Below, one piece after another: positions 21,983 through 33,219 of a DNA stretch of 64,000 bases (position 1 is its first letter; each line of letters opens with the position of its first letter). The position numbers and the translations under genes are program-made. Below the pieces are notes generated by a model. That model searched no databases. It was not told the DNA's origin and saw only the letters and a program-made list of their open reading frames with translations. This DNA is from Simmondsia chinensis (taxonomy: Eukaryota > Streptophyta > Magnoliopsida > Caryophyllales > Simmondsiaceae): the NCBI GenBank assembly GCA_018398585.1, contig JAGTTD010000018.1, positions 13,833,501-13,897,500 of the forward strand. The letters are read 5' to 3'.

Positions 21983-24006
21983 TGATGGTATTTTTTTAAG
22001 TCTAAATTAGTATATAATTTTTTTAATATTATTTTAATATATTTTTAAACATTTTACATCAAATTTTTATCGCTCTTACTCGATTTTGCTCTTTTTCGCT
22101 CATATTGCCATTTTCTTACAAAAACACTCGTTTTATGCTAAATCTTGCTAAGGTTTATCATTAACATCAACACGTCAAAGCAAGATACACCAAACCAACG
22201 CAAAAAAGGGGCAAAACATAATAATTAACATGGCTAAAGCAAGAACACAACAAGTTCATGCACAATATAATTCAACTTGCAAAAATGGCTAACAAAATGC
22301 ACAAATCAAGTGCAAGGATTAATTAAACAATGCATTAACATGTCAAAATTGATTTAAACTCTAAATTTAGGTGGGTCTAAGCTCAAAAATATAAAAAAAA
22401 TCATCAAAGAACAGCAAGAATAGAGAAAATGCACCAAGCTCAACTAATTCATTTCAACTTGCAATTTTAGGTGGAAAAATGGACAAATAACATGAAAAAT
22501 CTTATTGAACACTTCATTAACATGTTCAAGTTGATGTTAAAGCTGATTTTGGGCAGTGCAAAGCAATAAAAAAAAAAATCTAGTTGAACAACGATAGCAA
22601 AATCTGGGCGGCAAGGGTGCAGGTGGTGGTGCAATCAGCTTCAACTTGCATTTTGGGAGCAAAAACTCAATGCTTTTTATCCAAATTTACTTTAAAAACA
22701 TACTTTAACATGTCTTAACGTATCTTTTTCAAGTTTTCGGCTGTGAAATTCAGAAAAAAATCAAAAAAATGGATGAACAAGCAACACTGCTGCAGCTGTA
22801 GAAATTGAAAGATTTTGCACAACTTGCTTACTTTCTCCACTTTGAGCGGCTATATTATGCAATATTTTAGCTCAAATGCATTGTATACACCTTATACAAC
22901 ATGCACATGATGCTTTTGTGCAGGTTTCAGGCAGTGGAATTAAGAAAAAAAAAATTAAAAAAAATGGATGAACAAAGTAGCTTCAGCAGCAGCCGCAACA
23001 TTAAGCTAATGAGGATTGAGTTTGATATTTTTTTGAAAGTTTTTTATCTTAGCTCAACTACTATAAATAGGGGATGGTTTGGGGGTGTTAAGCATCATAT
23101 TTCAAAACAAAAGTAAGATTTGAGTGAGAAAAGAGAGAAAAAACCGAGAGAAAGAGGAAAGGAGAAGGAAGGAAGAAAGTTTGGTTTGTAATTTTGTATT
23201 TTTAGTTCTTTCTATCCTTTTTTTTCTTTCCAAAGTTCATAAAATTTGTGTTTATAATGTTTAATATTAAGTTCATCATAAACTAATTTTGTTATTCTAA
23301 GGCTACGACGTGGCCTAAGTTGCAATACACACTTATTTCTAATTCAAAGTATTCAATGTTTATTTTGTTGTGTTGTTGAAGTGTTTATCATTGTTCTTCA
23401 TGAGTTTTAAATGCTTGATCACCATTTAATTCCTATAATGATTTATAATGAGTCCTAGAGGAGATCTATGATGATTGCTGAGGTGATAAGCACCAAATAT
23501 TGGGCGAATACTCGAGAGAGATTAACGTGATTTGTGTAGTTTTCAAAAATGAAAATCATGGAGCTTTAAAAACTATTTTCTTATTTAAATTCATGCACGA
23601 GAGTGATGGGTTAATGTTTTAAAGAGTATGCTAAATGTCGCCCAAGAAAGAATATTTAGTAAATTAGGATTTTCAACCATCAACAAACAGTAACAACTTG
23701 AATATCGAGAGTAGAAAAGGCGTATTGATGCAACTAAGGTGAAATCGGATGCCTTAGACTTTATAAACAGATAAAAACCAACAAAAAATTTGCACATTCT
23801 AATCTTGTTTTAACTTTTATTTCTTTTTATTTTATTTTACTTTATTTCATATCAAAATCCTAAATTTTTCGGTCTTTCAAATAGTATTGAAGCTACTGAT
23901 TTTGGTATTTACTCAATACATTCCTCGTGGGAATGATACTCTGTTCACTTCTACATTACTTGGTACGACTAGTGCACTTGCTAACACATACGCAAAGTCT
24001 GCATCA
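21983..24006 (+). repeat. Athila-like LTR, complete (2024 bp)
   Basis: Begins TGATGGTATT after the purine-poor end of the internal region and ends GTCTGCATCA, with palindromic termini TGATG/CATCA. A TATA box CTATAAATAG lies at 23062-23071. The next bases carry the tRNA-Asp primer site. Confidence 0.85.
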
Positions 24007-24012
24007 TGTTTT

Positions 24013-24030
24013 TGGCGCCGTTGCCGGGGA
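24013..24030 (+). other. primer-binding site (tRNA-Asp)
   Basis: TGGCGCCGTTGCCGGGGA, complementary to the 3' end of plant tRNA-Asp including CCA. Typical of Athila and some Tat elements. Six bases after the LTR end. Confidence 0.95.
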
Positions 24031-24667
24031 TTATCTCTATTTGAGTGATGTCAATACCAACTAGTTTTGGTGCTAATTTGAAATTGTTAATAATGGGTAA
24101 ATTTTATTTAAGTGTAAGAAATTTTTTATTTGATTCATTTGTAAAGATAAATTCTTTGAAAAAAAAAACAGAGAAAAATTAGTATAGAGCATGCCCCTAA
24201 AATTGTGTTTTTGTTAAAATTTGTTAGTTTTGTGTTATTTTGTTGTTTTTCTTGTATTTTTTTTCTTACTTTCATCTTTATTTTACTTAAAAAGTCCATT
24301 TTGTTAAAATTTTAAAAGTTAAAATTGTTATTTTTGAAGTTTTTCAAAACATTAGTGCTACTATCCCCTCCCCCTTTTTCCACATAAACCATATTTTTCC
24401 CAATTTTTATTTTAAAATTGTTATATTTATAAGTTCTCTGATTAATTTAAACTTTGTTTTTAATTTTTAATTCACCTATATCAGTTCTTCAAAGTTAAGT
24501 TTGATTTCTTTAAGTTTTTCAAAACCTTTAGTATTACTGACACCCCTCTCTTAAAAATTGGTTTTCAAAAGTGATTGTATTCTTAATCTTTCTCACTAAT
24601 TTTATTTTTTCTATAACTTTTAAGATTATTTATTTAAAAAAAAAAAAGAGAAGAGTGCTAAGAGTGA

Positions 24668-25637
24668 TGGCTTGCTAGAACTTTATAAGACCTCAATACT
24701 AAGCTGTATTTGTTGCATTATCTGCTCAACTTTCACTAATTGAAGACATGATTACTGCTAGTACTCCTAGATGTGAATTTTGCCCAGGTAGCCATACTAG
24801 TATAGAATGTCAAATAGGTAATAGCTTTTCTTCATCAGATTTTGAGCAACATAACTTTATGAAACCTCAATATCAAGCTATACCGAAAAGAAAACTGAGC
24901 ATTCGTGAATATAGTGAATTATCAGATCAACTTTCACAAATTATAGAAATATTAAATGAGATGATTGCTGCTTGTGCTCCTATCTGTGAATTTTGTGCAG
25001 GTAACCATGCTAGTATATAATTTCAATTAGGTAATAGCTTTTCCTCATGGGGTTTTGAACAAGGTAATTACATGTCAAATTTTAGCCAACCCAATACAAT
25101 CCCTACTCTAGCACTTATAGTCAAGAATGGATGGACCCTTCTTGGAATTATCACGAAGCATCTTGATCACCCACTTATCCATCCCAAGAAAAGAACTATA
25201 ACTTAGAAGAGACATATAGGGAATTCATAGAAACCGTGAGTGACTTAAAGAACCTCCATCCAAGATCCTGAACCTCAAGTAGGGACCACAATAGAGGAAC
25301 ATTCTGTGAGGTCTGGAGCATTCATGCCTAGCAATACTATCACTGACTTAGGAGACCAAACTAACACCGTAACATTGAGCAATGAAGACACACTAGAAAA
25401 ACCACCTCAATGTGACATAATCCCTTTAGTCAACTAAGACCCACCAATGATCAAACTTATCTTTACCTACCCACCACCACCAATCATTGAAATAGAATGT
25501 CGAGCTTATCTAACACGGTCAGAGATTTTTGGAACCATGGACGCCTAAGTGAAAAATAGCAGAAAAGATCACAAAAGGAAATTCAAGCTGTGGCAAATCA
25601 TGCTTAAAGATCTCAAGATTAGAGAAGGCAAAATTAT
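24668..25637 (+). pseudogene. Athila-like gag fragment fused to 3' internal sequence
   Basis: Contains two diverged copies of a roughly 200-bp unit (about 24679 and 24853 onward). Each encodes a CEFC.G.H.SI zinc-knuckle-like motif preceded by an acidic or hydrophobic helix (DQLSQIIEILNEM in the second). A TAA at 25018-25020 ends the second. From 25295 the sequence matches 19901-20230 and then jumps, at 25638, into the middle of an LTR. Only a gag scrap remains, with no enzyme domains. Confidence 0.65.
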
Positions 25638-27013
25638 GCAATCAGCTTCAACTTGCATTTTGGGAGCAAAAACTCAATGCTTTTTATCCAAATTTATTTT
25701 AAAAATGTACTTTAACTTGTCTTAACTCATCTTTTACAAGTTTTGGGCGGCGAAATTTAGAAAAAATGAAAAAAAAATTGACGAACAAGCAACACTGCTG
25801 CAGCTGCAGAAATTGACTGATTTTGCACAACTTGCTTACTTTCTCCACTTTGGGCGGCAAAATTATGCAATATTTTAGCTCAAATTCATTGTATACACCT
25901 TATAGAACATGCACATGATGCTTTTGTGCAGGGTTTGGACGGTGGAATTCAGAAAAAAATAAAAAAAATGGATGAACAAATTAACTTCAGCAGCAGCCGC
26001 AACATTCAGCTAATGAGGATGAAGTTTGATATTTTTTTGCAATTTTTTTTATCCTAGCTCAACTACTATAAATAGGGGATGGTGTGGGGGTGTTTAAGCA
26101 TTAGATTTCAAAACAAAAATCATAAGATTTGAGTGAGAAAAGAGAGAAAAACCGAGATAAAAAGCAAAGGAAAAGGAAGAAAGAAAGTTTGGTTTGTAAT
26201 ATTGTATTTTTATTTCTTTCTATCCTTTTTTTCTTTCCTAACTTCATGAATTTTGTGTTTATAATGTTTAATATTAAGTTTATGATGAACTAATTTTATT
26301 ATTCTAAGGCTACGATGTAGCCTAAGTTGTAATATACGCTTATTTCTAATTCAAAGTATTCAGTGTTTCTGTTATTGTGTTGTTGAAATGTTTATCATTG
26401 TTCTTCATGAGTTTTAAATGCTTGATTACCATTTAAAGCCTATAATGATTCATAATGAGTCCGAGAGGAGATTTATGATGATGGCTGGTGCGATAAGCAC
26501 CACAAATTAGGAAAATGCTCGAAAGAGATTAATGCGATTTGTGTGGTTTTCAAAATAGAAAATCATAGAGCTTTAAAAAATCTTTTCTTATTTAAATTCA
26601 TGCACGAGAGTGATGGGTTAATATGTTAAAGAGTATGCAAAATGTTCCTCGAGAAAGAATATTTTGTAAATTAGGATTTTCAACCATCAACACACAGTAA
26701 CAACATGAATATCGAGAACAGAAAAGGCGTATTGATGCAACTAAGGTGAAATCAGATGCCTTAGACTTTATAAACAGATAAAAACCAACAAAAAATTTGC
26801 ACATTCTAATCTTGTTTTAACTTTTATTTCCTTTTATTTTATTTTACTTTATTTCATATCAAAATCCTAAATTTTTCGGTCTTTCAAATAGTATTGAAGC
26901 TACTGATTTTGGTATTTACTCAATACATTCCTCGTGGGAATGATACTCTGTTCACTTCTACATTACTTGGTACGACTAGTGCACTTGCTAACGCATACGC
27001 AAAGTCTGCATCA
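25638..27013 (+). repeat. Athila-like LTR, 5'-truncated (1376 bp)
   Basis: Matches 22631-24006 closely and lacks the first ~650 bp. TATA box CTATAAATAG at 26066-26075. The junction at 25638 joins internal sequence directly to LTR position ~650, a deletion. Confidence 0.9.
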
Positions 27014-27018
27014 ATTAC

Positions 27019-27275
27019 CTTTGGTTTTATTTATTTTTTAGTCTATTTTTGTTGTAAATATACTTGGTTATGATTTGCTTTTTGCTTTCTTATTTGTTTT
27101 GGAAGGCGTTTTTGCTTTGGGATGACTGTAATTGTAAATTTTGAACGAGCCAAATGTTGGCCCTTTGTATATGCATATCTTTGTTGCCGCTTTGTTGGTG
27201 TTTCCCATGGTCGGGTAATAGAAGATGCCTATAATTGCTTGTGTGAGTAGTTAATATGGGCGTTACTCCTTCTAA
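27019..27275. other. unassigned sequence before the repeat block
   Basis: T-rich, no gene recognised. Probably continuous with 19641-19900 before the Athila-like insertion. Confidence 0.35.
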
Positions 27276-27480
27276 CTTGCTAATTCTTGGTATGACCTCT
27301 AGGAATTGTATTTATTATTGGAGGCATTATTCACGGTCGAGCAATGGTTATTGAAGATGTTGCTCCACCTAATTTGCTAAATTTTGGTATGGCCTCTAGG
27401 AATTGTATTCCCTATTGGAGGCATTATTTATGGTCAAGCAACGGTTATTAAAGATGTTGTTCCACCTAATTTGTTAATTT
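27276..27480. repeat. tandem repeat, 97-bp period
   Basis: TTGCTAATTCTTGGTATGAC...GATGTTGCTCCACCTAA at 27276 recurs at 27373 with about 85-90% identity, and a third copy begins at 27470 (TTTGTTAATTTTGGCGCGG) before diverging. Confidence 0.9.
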
Positions 27481-27715
27481 TGGCGCGGTCACTTGGAGTT
27501 GCTAATTTCGAGGCTTTGTCAAGTTTTGGCTGTTGAGCCAGGTTATGAATAACTATGTATTTGGCCTCGTGATTCTTACTTATAAGTTGAGGTGGAATGC
27601 GCTGTGGATATTTTTAATTCCTCGCCCCCAGCTGTAGGCTGGGTTAGAGTGTATTGCAAATATTTTTAACTCCTAGCCCCCAGTCGTAGGCTGGGTTGGA
27701 GCGTATTCTAATTCG

Positions 27716-27960
27716 TACTCCTTGTGTCGGTTGGAGCGTAAACCATGCTGCAATACTGGTTGGAGCATAAATCGTTTCGTGCTCCCTGTGTCGGTTGGAG
27801 CGTAAACCATGCTCCAATACTAGTTGGAGCATAAATTCGTGCTCCCTGTGTCGGTGGGAGCATAAACCGTGCTCCAATACTGGGTGGAGCATAAATCGTT
27901 TCGTGCTCCCTGTGTCGGTTGAAGCATAAAGCATGCTCCAATACTGGTTGGAGCAGAACA
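27716..27960. repeat. minisatellite, four 60-64-bp units
   Basis: Units starting at about 27716, 27780, 27840 and 27904, each with the core CTCCCTGTGTCGGT, GGAGC(G/A)TAAACC and TGCTCCAATACT. Two of the four have an extra TTTC. Confidence 0.95.
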
Positions 27961-28170
27961 ACAGCCCGCCCTAATGTTAACCGCGGGCCCTCACGTTAGG
28001 TGAGAAGTTACCGCGTCCGAATACTCCGTCCTTCCATTTCAATTGGAGCAAAAACAACTGCTCGCCCTGATGTTAGATGGGGCACAAATAACCGCAGGCT
28101 CTCACATTAGGTGACAATTTACCGCGCCCGAATACTCTGTGCTCCCATTTCAATTGGAGCAAAAACAACC
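27951..28170. repeat. tandem repeat, ~110-bp period, two units
   Basis: Two copies of a unit with GCCC(T)GATGTTA, CTCAC(A/G)TTAGGTGA, TTACCGCG(C/T)CCGAATACTC and CATTTCAATTGGAGC. It abuts the preceding minisatellite. Confidence 0.85.
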
Positions 28171-28194
28171 GCCAACCCCAAGTATTAGTGGGGG

Positions 28195-29095
28195 CATAGT
28201 ACGCCTGCCTGAGAAAGACTTACAGCTCGAATAAATATCGCCAGCCTGAGAAGGGCTTATAGCTTAAATGTGTCTGACCTGCCTGAGAAGGGCTTACGGC
28301 TCGACTAAATATTGCCAGCCTAAGAAGGGCTTATGACTCCCCTATCTTCGAGCTCCCAATGCTACTTGGAGCAAATCCCAACACCGGCCCCGTTATCGAT
28401 AGGGCATACACCGTCACGGGCTCCCGATAATATTGGGAGTCTACCGTGAATGACAACTTCAGCCCCCAGCCCCCTGTTTGGGGCTGGGTAAATATGGATC
28501 ACCAAGGGACGTCAACCGCATAATTCACATAAGGAACATAAATCACATAGAGAACGTTAAGCCCCCAACCCCTAGCAAGGGACTGGGTTAAACATAAATC
28601 ACATAAGGAACATCAATCACGTAGTTCACATAAGGAACATAAATCACCAAGAGAACGTTAAGTCTCCGGCCCCCGGCTAGGGACTGGATTTAATATAAAT
28701 CACATAGAGAATGTTAAGCCCCCAGCCCCTGGCTAGGGACTAGTTTGAACATAAATTACATAAAGAACGTCAATCCCGCAATTCACGTAAATCACGTATG
28801 TCACACAAAAGAGTTAAGCCCCCCAGCCCCCAATTTAAGGACCGGGTTGAACGTAAATCACATAATTCACATATATCACATAGAAGCGTTAAGCCCCCAG
28901 TTTAGGGGCTGGGTTGAACATAAATCACATGGGCAAACATGCCTGCCTGTGAAGGGCTTATAGCTCAACTGAATATCGCCTGCTTGAGAAGGGCTTACGA
29001 CTCGACTGAATATCGCCTGCCTAAGAAGGGCTTACGGCTCAAATGAATATCGCCGGTTTGAGAAGGGCTTATGACTAGAATGTGGTGATGCTGAG
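28195..29095. repeat. compound minisatellite with 'GAGAAGGGCTTA' and 'AGCCCCCAGCCCC' units
   Basis: Two unit types alternate. GCCTGCCTGAGAAGGGCTTA units of about 40 bp occur in 28205-28335 and 28940-29075. Units with AAGCCCCCAGCCCC and GGGACTGGGTT followed by CATAAATCACATA occupy 28455-28930. Period and content vary from unit to unit. On the minus strand the second unit type supplies repeated GGGGCTGGGGGCTTAA purine tracts. Confidence 0.9.
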
Positions 29096-31360
29096 AAGGG
29101 TCCAAGGTAAACGGTTCTAGTATGCAATTGTTGAGTAGCTTCTTGTGATCAAGTGGCCGCCATTTTACCCAACATAGGAACTCGCTAATGACGAGCTTAC
29201 ACCTGAAACCCTGCAATCTTTTCAACTAGATAAAAAATTGTTAAGAGTTTATGAAGTGGTCACTCTTAATATCAATTCATATTCTTCATCTAGTAAGACA
29301 AAGGTTTATAACAAGACTCATACCAAGGATATGTTAATTTTTATTCTATTTTTTTTTTTTTTGGCTAGTCAAATCACTTTAACAAGGTGTTGCCTCATAA
29401 GTTGATAATTACATGTGCGAGAATATGCGCAAAAATATGCTAAAACTTGGCCAAACACGGTTAAACTTAGTCGCATCTACGTTTGTTGAAGCAGTTAAAC
29501 CTGAAGACGCTTGTTTGGTGTCGGTGAAATAGATTAGGCTTGGTTTAGTTAGGGTTAGGATTGGGTAGATTGGCGAAACCTGGTCAAGTTTAATCAGTTC
29601 GGTCAAAATCAAGTCTAACTTGTTCTACCCCATAAGATATAAATTCATAGTTTTATCCGTCCTTTCGTTTAACTTTTGGAGTTTACTTGTATTCACCAAC
29701 TACAATGCCGCATAATTTCCCGCTGAAATATAACTACAGGGGAGCATTATGTACACGGGAATATGAAAAGTAGGACTTTAAAAAACTTGATATGTTTCCT
29801 CAAATCTCCTAACCCAAATATACATCTTCAAACATACTTGGGATTGTCTTACCGTACATTTTTGCTTTACTAAATTGTAAACTCATCACCATAAAATGTA
29901 ATTGGATGTTATATCATACTGAGAAATTTTAATTTGTTCCGAATAGGTTCGGTGCTAAAGAATAGAAGACGGGGTTTGCAACCTGGCATAGTCAAATCAT
30001 TTATATTATTTCAAATGGGTCAATTATAGAGAGTTTTGGCTTAAATAGATGACAAGATTATAGTTTTTCATTAGATTACTGATTTAACTTGTGACCTTTT
30101 TTTTAATTTAAACTAACTCAAGTCAAGAACTTGAGCAACATGTTTTGACTTTATTTGCAAAATAGAAAATTATTAGTAAAAAGGGGTAAAATATAAATTC
30201 GAGGAGAAACACTAATACTTAATAGAGTAAACAAAATCCAATAAATATAGCAAAAATCCTTAAAGCTTAACTTAGATGAATTTGTGTTTATAGGTTCCTG
30301 ACATAACTAATGTAGGAATTAATAAACAAGAAACAGTTAATAGTATAAATACTTATAATAACTAAATGATTGTGTAAATAATGTATTAAGGATTGTTAAG
30401 AAAGTTAATCAAACAAGTTGCCTAAGTTAGTAATCATTTTCAGATGTATTAGTGAACAATTAAAATTTACAAGTGAACAATCACATAAAGTTTTATTATA
30501 CTCTCCTCTACTTTTTCCCGAAGTTTTTTTTTTTTTTTTGTTGAAAAACTCACAATAATTTTAACCCATTAATGAAAAATATTAGATTGAAATTATATAG
30601 TAAACGAAATACATCCTGAAGATTGCATCAGAAGTTAGCCTAAAAATTGATCGAAAAATTTAATAAACAATTTCTGAAAAACAAAGTAGCTCAAACATTG
30701 CTGCAACTTTACTGTGAAAAATTTGCTAAAATAAATTGTATAATTTTTGTAAAATTATAGTAGAAATATATGCCAAAATAACTCGTATTTAATTATTGTA
30801 AATTTGAACTACCAAATTTCTAGTTGTATAAATGATACTATAAATGTTTATATTAGACAAAGTTAGACAAATATTTAAACTTCATTTTAGATACCCCAAA
30901 TTTCATCTTTTATTCTTCTTTTACTCGTCTTTCCTATCATAAAAATTTTTTTTTAACGGCGAATTTTTACGGCAAAATTTAGAAATGAACCTTGCCTCTA
31001 ATTTACTGAAAATCTCATATTAAGAATATTATGAAAAGTACCTATAATATAATCCAAAGCTCACACCCGTGAGTTTTACTGTAAAATTTATAATTTTACT
31101 GAAGTTTCAGATTGGGAATATTATGAAAAATACCCACTTTTACTGAAAATTTTAGATTAAGAATATTACGAAACATACCGAATTTCACTAAAAATTTCAC
31201 ATTTGAGACCCAATTTTAGATGTGTTAGAGAGGGAGTATAAAGGGAAAAATTGAAACTAAAGACTTATCTGATGTTAAACGGGTACTGTAGCCCCCAGTC
31301 TTGTGAGGATCTTAGGTGATTTGCACGGGATACTAAGTTAAACGCTAGCAAGCTATCTTT
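29096..31360. other. AT-rich interval, no gene recognised
   Basis: Short frames only, at 28995-29225 and 29409-29612 on the minus strand, with no family likeness. Contains long T runs (29345-29362, 30526-30539). 31050-31200 holds several similar short segments built on 'AAAATTT(C/T)A(G/C)ATT(A/T)(A/G)GAATATTA(T/C)GAAA'. May be degenerate interior of the minus-strand element whose LTR ends at 31378. Confidence 0.4.
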
Positions 31361-31377
31361 CCCACAGACTGCGCCTT
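31361..31377 (-). other. Tat-like primer-binding site
   Basis: The minus strand reads AAGGCGCAGTCTGTGGGAA, close to the TTGGCGCCGTCTGTGGGAA found after the 5' LTR of many plant Tat-lineage elements. It directly follows an LTR-like end, AACTGAAACA. Confidence 0.55.
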
Positions 31378-32300
31378 TGTTTCAGTTAAATTTTTTTTAG
31401 TCTGTAAGCCAGACCCAAATGCCCCGAGTAACAAATATTTGTAGGTTCTAGATGAGATGAGGACTTAACTCTCACTTGAGAAAGCAGCTACTGACACGTT
31501 TAACCTGGCCTTTCCGTGGTCCGGCGAGGCGGTTGCCGGTGGTGAGGTGGCCGGAGTTGCACCGAAGAGGTGGTCGGAGCTAGCCGGAGTGAGGGGAGAG
31601 AGGAAAGAGAGTTCCTGAGGTTGTTGTGAGGAGAGAGAAAAGGGGTTGTTGTGTGTTGGAGAGAGAGAAAGTTCCTGGTTGGGCTTGGTTTAAACGAAGA
31701 AAAAGGGGTTGGTATTTATAAGTGGGAGTAGGAGGCAGTACCGGCAGTGGCTGGGCGGTACTCTGGTGGTGGCTAGTTACTTAAAAGGGAATGTAAAGGT
31801 GGGTGTTAGAAGGTGTTTGGAAGGATGCGAGGTGGATGGTGATTGGATGAAGGGGCGGTACAATCGGGATAATTAAGTTGGATCATTTTGGGTTTCAGGT
31901 CAGCAGAGTGAATATGGAATAACAATTCCTTTCCCCCACCCAAAGGAATTGGAATGTATGATTTTCGGTTAAAACCCAACTCTATAGAATTGAGTGGTGG
32001 AATTGAAATTCCAATTCCAACAGGTAACCACCGTCACCAAAAAACCTAGTGTCTCAAACGGTAGAGAGGAGAGAGGAGTGGACGGTAGTGGCGTGGTGGT
32101 TAAGGCGGTGCTGGAAGGAGAGAGTGGGGGCGGTACCGGCATGGTTCTGGTAGGAGAGAGGAGAGAGGAGAGAGAGAAAAGAGAAGGTGATGGGGAAGAG
32201 GAGAGAGAAAGTGGGGTGAGGAGAGAGGAGAGAGAAAATGAAAGAGAGGAGAGAGGAGAGAGATAGATCATGGAAGAGAGGAGAGAGAAAAGGTGAGGTT
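31378..32300 (-). repeat. Tat-like LTR, upper end not fixed
   Basis: On the minus strand: a TATA box (CTTATAAATACC, 31711-31722), a pyrimidine-rich CTCTCTC leader, then GCCGG-rich sequence, ending ...GAAACA next to the primer site. I could not find the TG start, so the upper limit is a guess. Plus-strand GAGAGAGGAG runs at 32060-32290 may lie inside or beyond it. Confidence 0.45.
32050..32290. repeat. purine-rich low-complexity tract (GAGAGGAGAGA)
   Basis: A run of GAGAGGAGAGAGGAG-type words in imperfect array. Open frames here on both strands are composition artefacts. Confidence 0.85.
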
Positions 32301-32725
32301 TTAATGTTATTTTGTCCTTTTGTGCTTTTATTTAATTTAAGTTTATTATTTTCTTATTCTTTTTTAATATTAACCCTGTTATTTTATTCTTAACCCCATA
32401 TACCTCAACGTTCGAGCAAAGCAATTAGAAAAATCAAAGAGCAAGATCAAAGAATAATAGAGTTCTTTTTCGGGTTTACTCGGAGCTCGCTTGATCAAGT
32501 TGCCCATTGTGTTTCGCGACTCTGTCGCTAATTAACCAAAAAAAAAAAAAAGAAACTGACCAGATATGCAAAAAAAACCCAAAAATAATTAAATACCCAC
32601 TACTTTCAAGCAGCAACATGTGAATAGCAAAAGAGTAAACAACAAAATTAGACAAAAACTTAATACCCAGACCGCTAAGCTCACGGCCAAAAGCAAACCA
32701 AAAAACCCTTAGCGGATCTAATTTT
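32301..32725 (-). other. E4 leader region
   Basis: Downstream of the E4 primer site on the minus strand. It has T runs and one 40-odd codon frame (MGNLIKRAPSKPEKE, from about 32503) that I do not recognise. No gag is evident. Confidence 0.4.
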
Positions 32726-32737
32726 GCTCTGATACCA
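32726..32737 (-). other. E4 primer-binding site (tRNA-iMet)
   Basis: Minus-strand TGGTATCAGAGC, an exact match, adjacent to the LTR. Confidence 0.95.
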
Positions 32738-33219
32738 TGTTAAAAATATAAAATCAAAAATAAAATAATTGAAGAACATCTTGAATAAAATTTTAGACAA
32801 AACACAAAATAAAATAATTCAAGAATATCTTGTAGTCACAAAGACAAGAACCCACAAAATTGAATGAGACTTGGATCAAAATTTACAAGACTTTTGATCC
32901 ACACACGGATCAATGATGTAAAAGAAACAAAATACTTAGAAAGAATAGGTACTTTGGATAATCTTACTTGAATAGAAAACATTAGGAAAATGAAAAGCTA
33001 AGCCACTAAGCCATTCTAGAATTCTAAGTAAAGTAAATGAATACAATAATTTTTGGAGTAAAGGCCATAATGGGCCAGTTACATGGAGAGGAAAAGAAGA
33101 GGTTCACCCATACCAGCTACACTATTAAATATTAGGAAATATGCTAGATACTTAGAATATTCTATGTACAAAGTACGAAATACATATAACAATACAAATA
33201 AAAATTCTAGAATTCAACA
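32738..33219 (-). repeat. E4 5' LTR (482 bp)
   Basis: TGTTAAAAAT...ATTCAACA, with the primer site on its lower side and CATTC after it. The only complete LTR of this element. Confidence 0.85.

Larger units (their letters stand above)
19901..27013 (+). mobile_element. Athila-like non-autonomous elements sharing one LTR
   Basis: Order: partial internal region (19901-21982), full LTR (21983-24006), tRNA-Asp primer site, short internal region (24031-25637), 5'-truncated LTR (25638-27013). The two internals share one segment (19901-20230 with 25295-25630), so they are the same family. The middle LTR serves as 3' LTR of the left copy and 5' LTR of the right one, as expected from unequal recombination between two copies. 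No RT or integrase is present in either. ATTAC on both sides (19896-19900, 27014-27018) may be the target duplication. Confidence 0.75.
19503..33219 (-). mobile_element. E4: LTR element with replaced interior
   Basis: The outer ends are clear. The left fragment begins TGTTAAAAATAT at 19503 and the right LTR ends ATTCAACA at 33219. The two are flanked by the same CATTC (19498-19502 and 33220-33224). The 5' LTR is 32738-33219 with an exact tRNA-iMet primer site beside it, so the element is on the minus strand. The 3' LTR survives only as its first 138 bp (19503-19640). LTR length and primer fit Ty1/copia, but no copia pol is found between. The interior now holds other elements and repeat arrays. 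Confidence 0.75.

Noticed and set aside
24013..24030. tRNA-Asp-like sequence
   Set aside because: Only the 3' complement is present; it is a primer-binding site, not a tRNA gene. The same holds for the iMet-like sites.
27644..27961. Minus-strand frames of 77-105 codons
   Set aside because: Repeated peptides come from the 60-64-bp minisatellite and are not a real protein.
27716..28935. CRISPR-like spaced repeats
   Set aside because: Units are contiguous, diverged minisatellites in plant DNA without unique equal-length spacers.
31914..32021. Palindrome-like segment with GGAATTGGAAT / ATTCCAATTCC words
   Set aside because: Could be a small MITE, but the ends do not pair well and no duplication is visible.
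31969..32271. 90-100 codon frames on both strands
   Set aside because: They are products of GAGAGGAG / CTCTCCTC low-complexity sequence.
32390..32505. Minus-strand small frame starting MGNLIKRAPSKP
   Set aside because: About 42 codons with no family likeness, in an element leader; too weak to call a gene.
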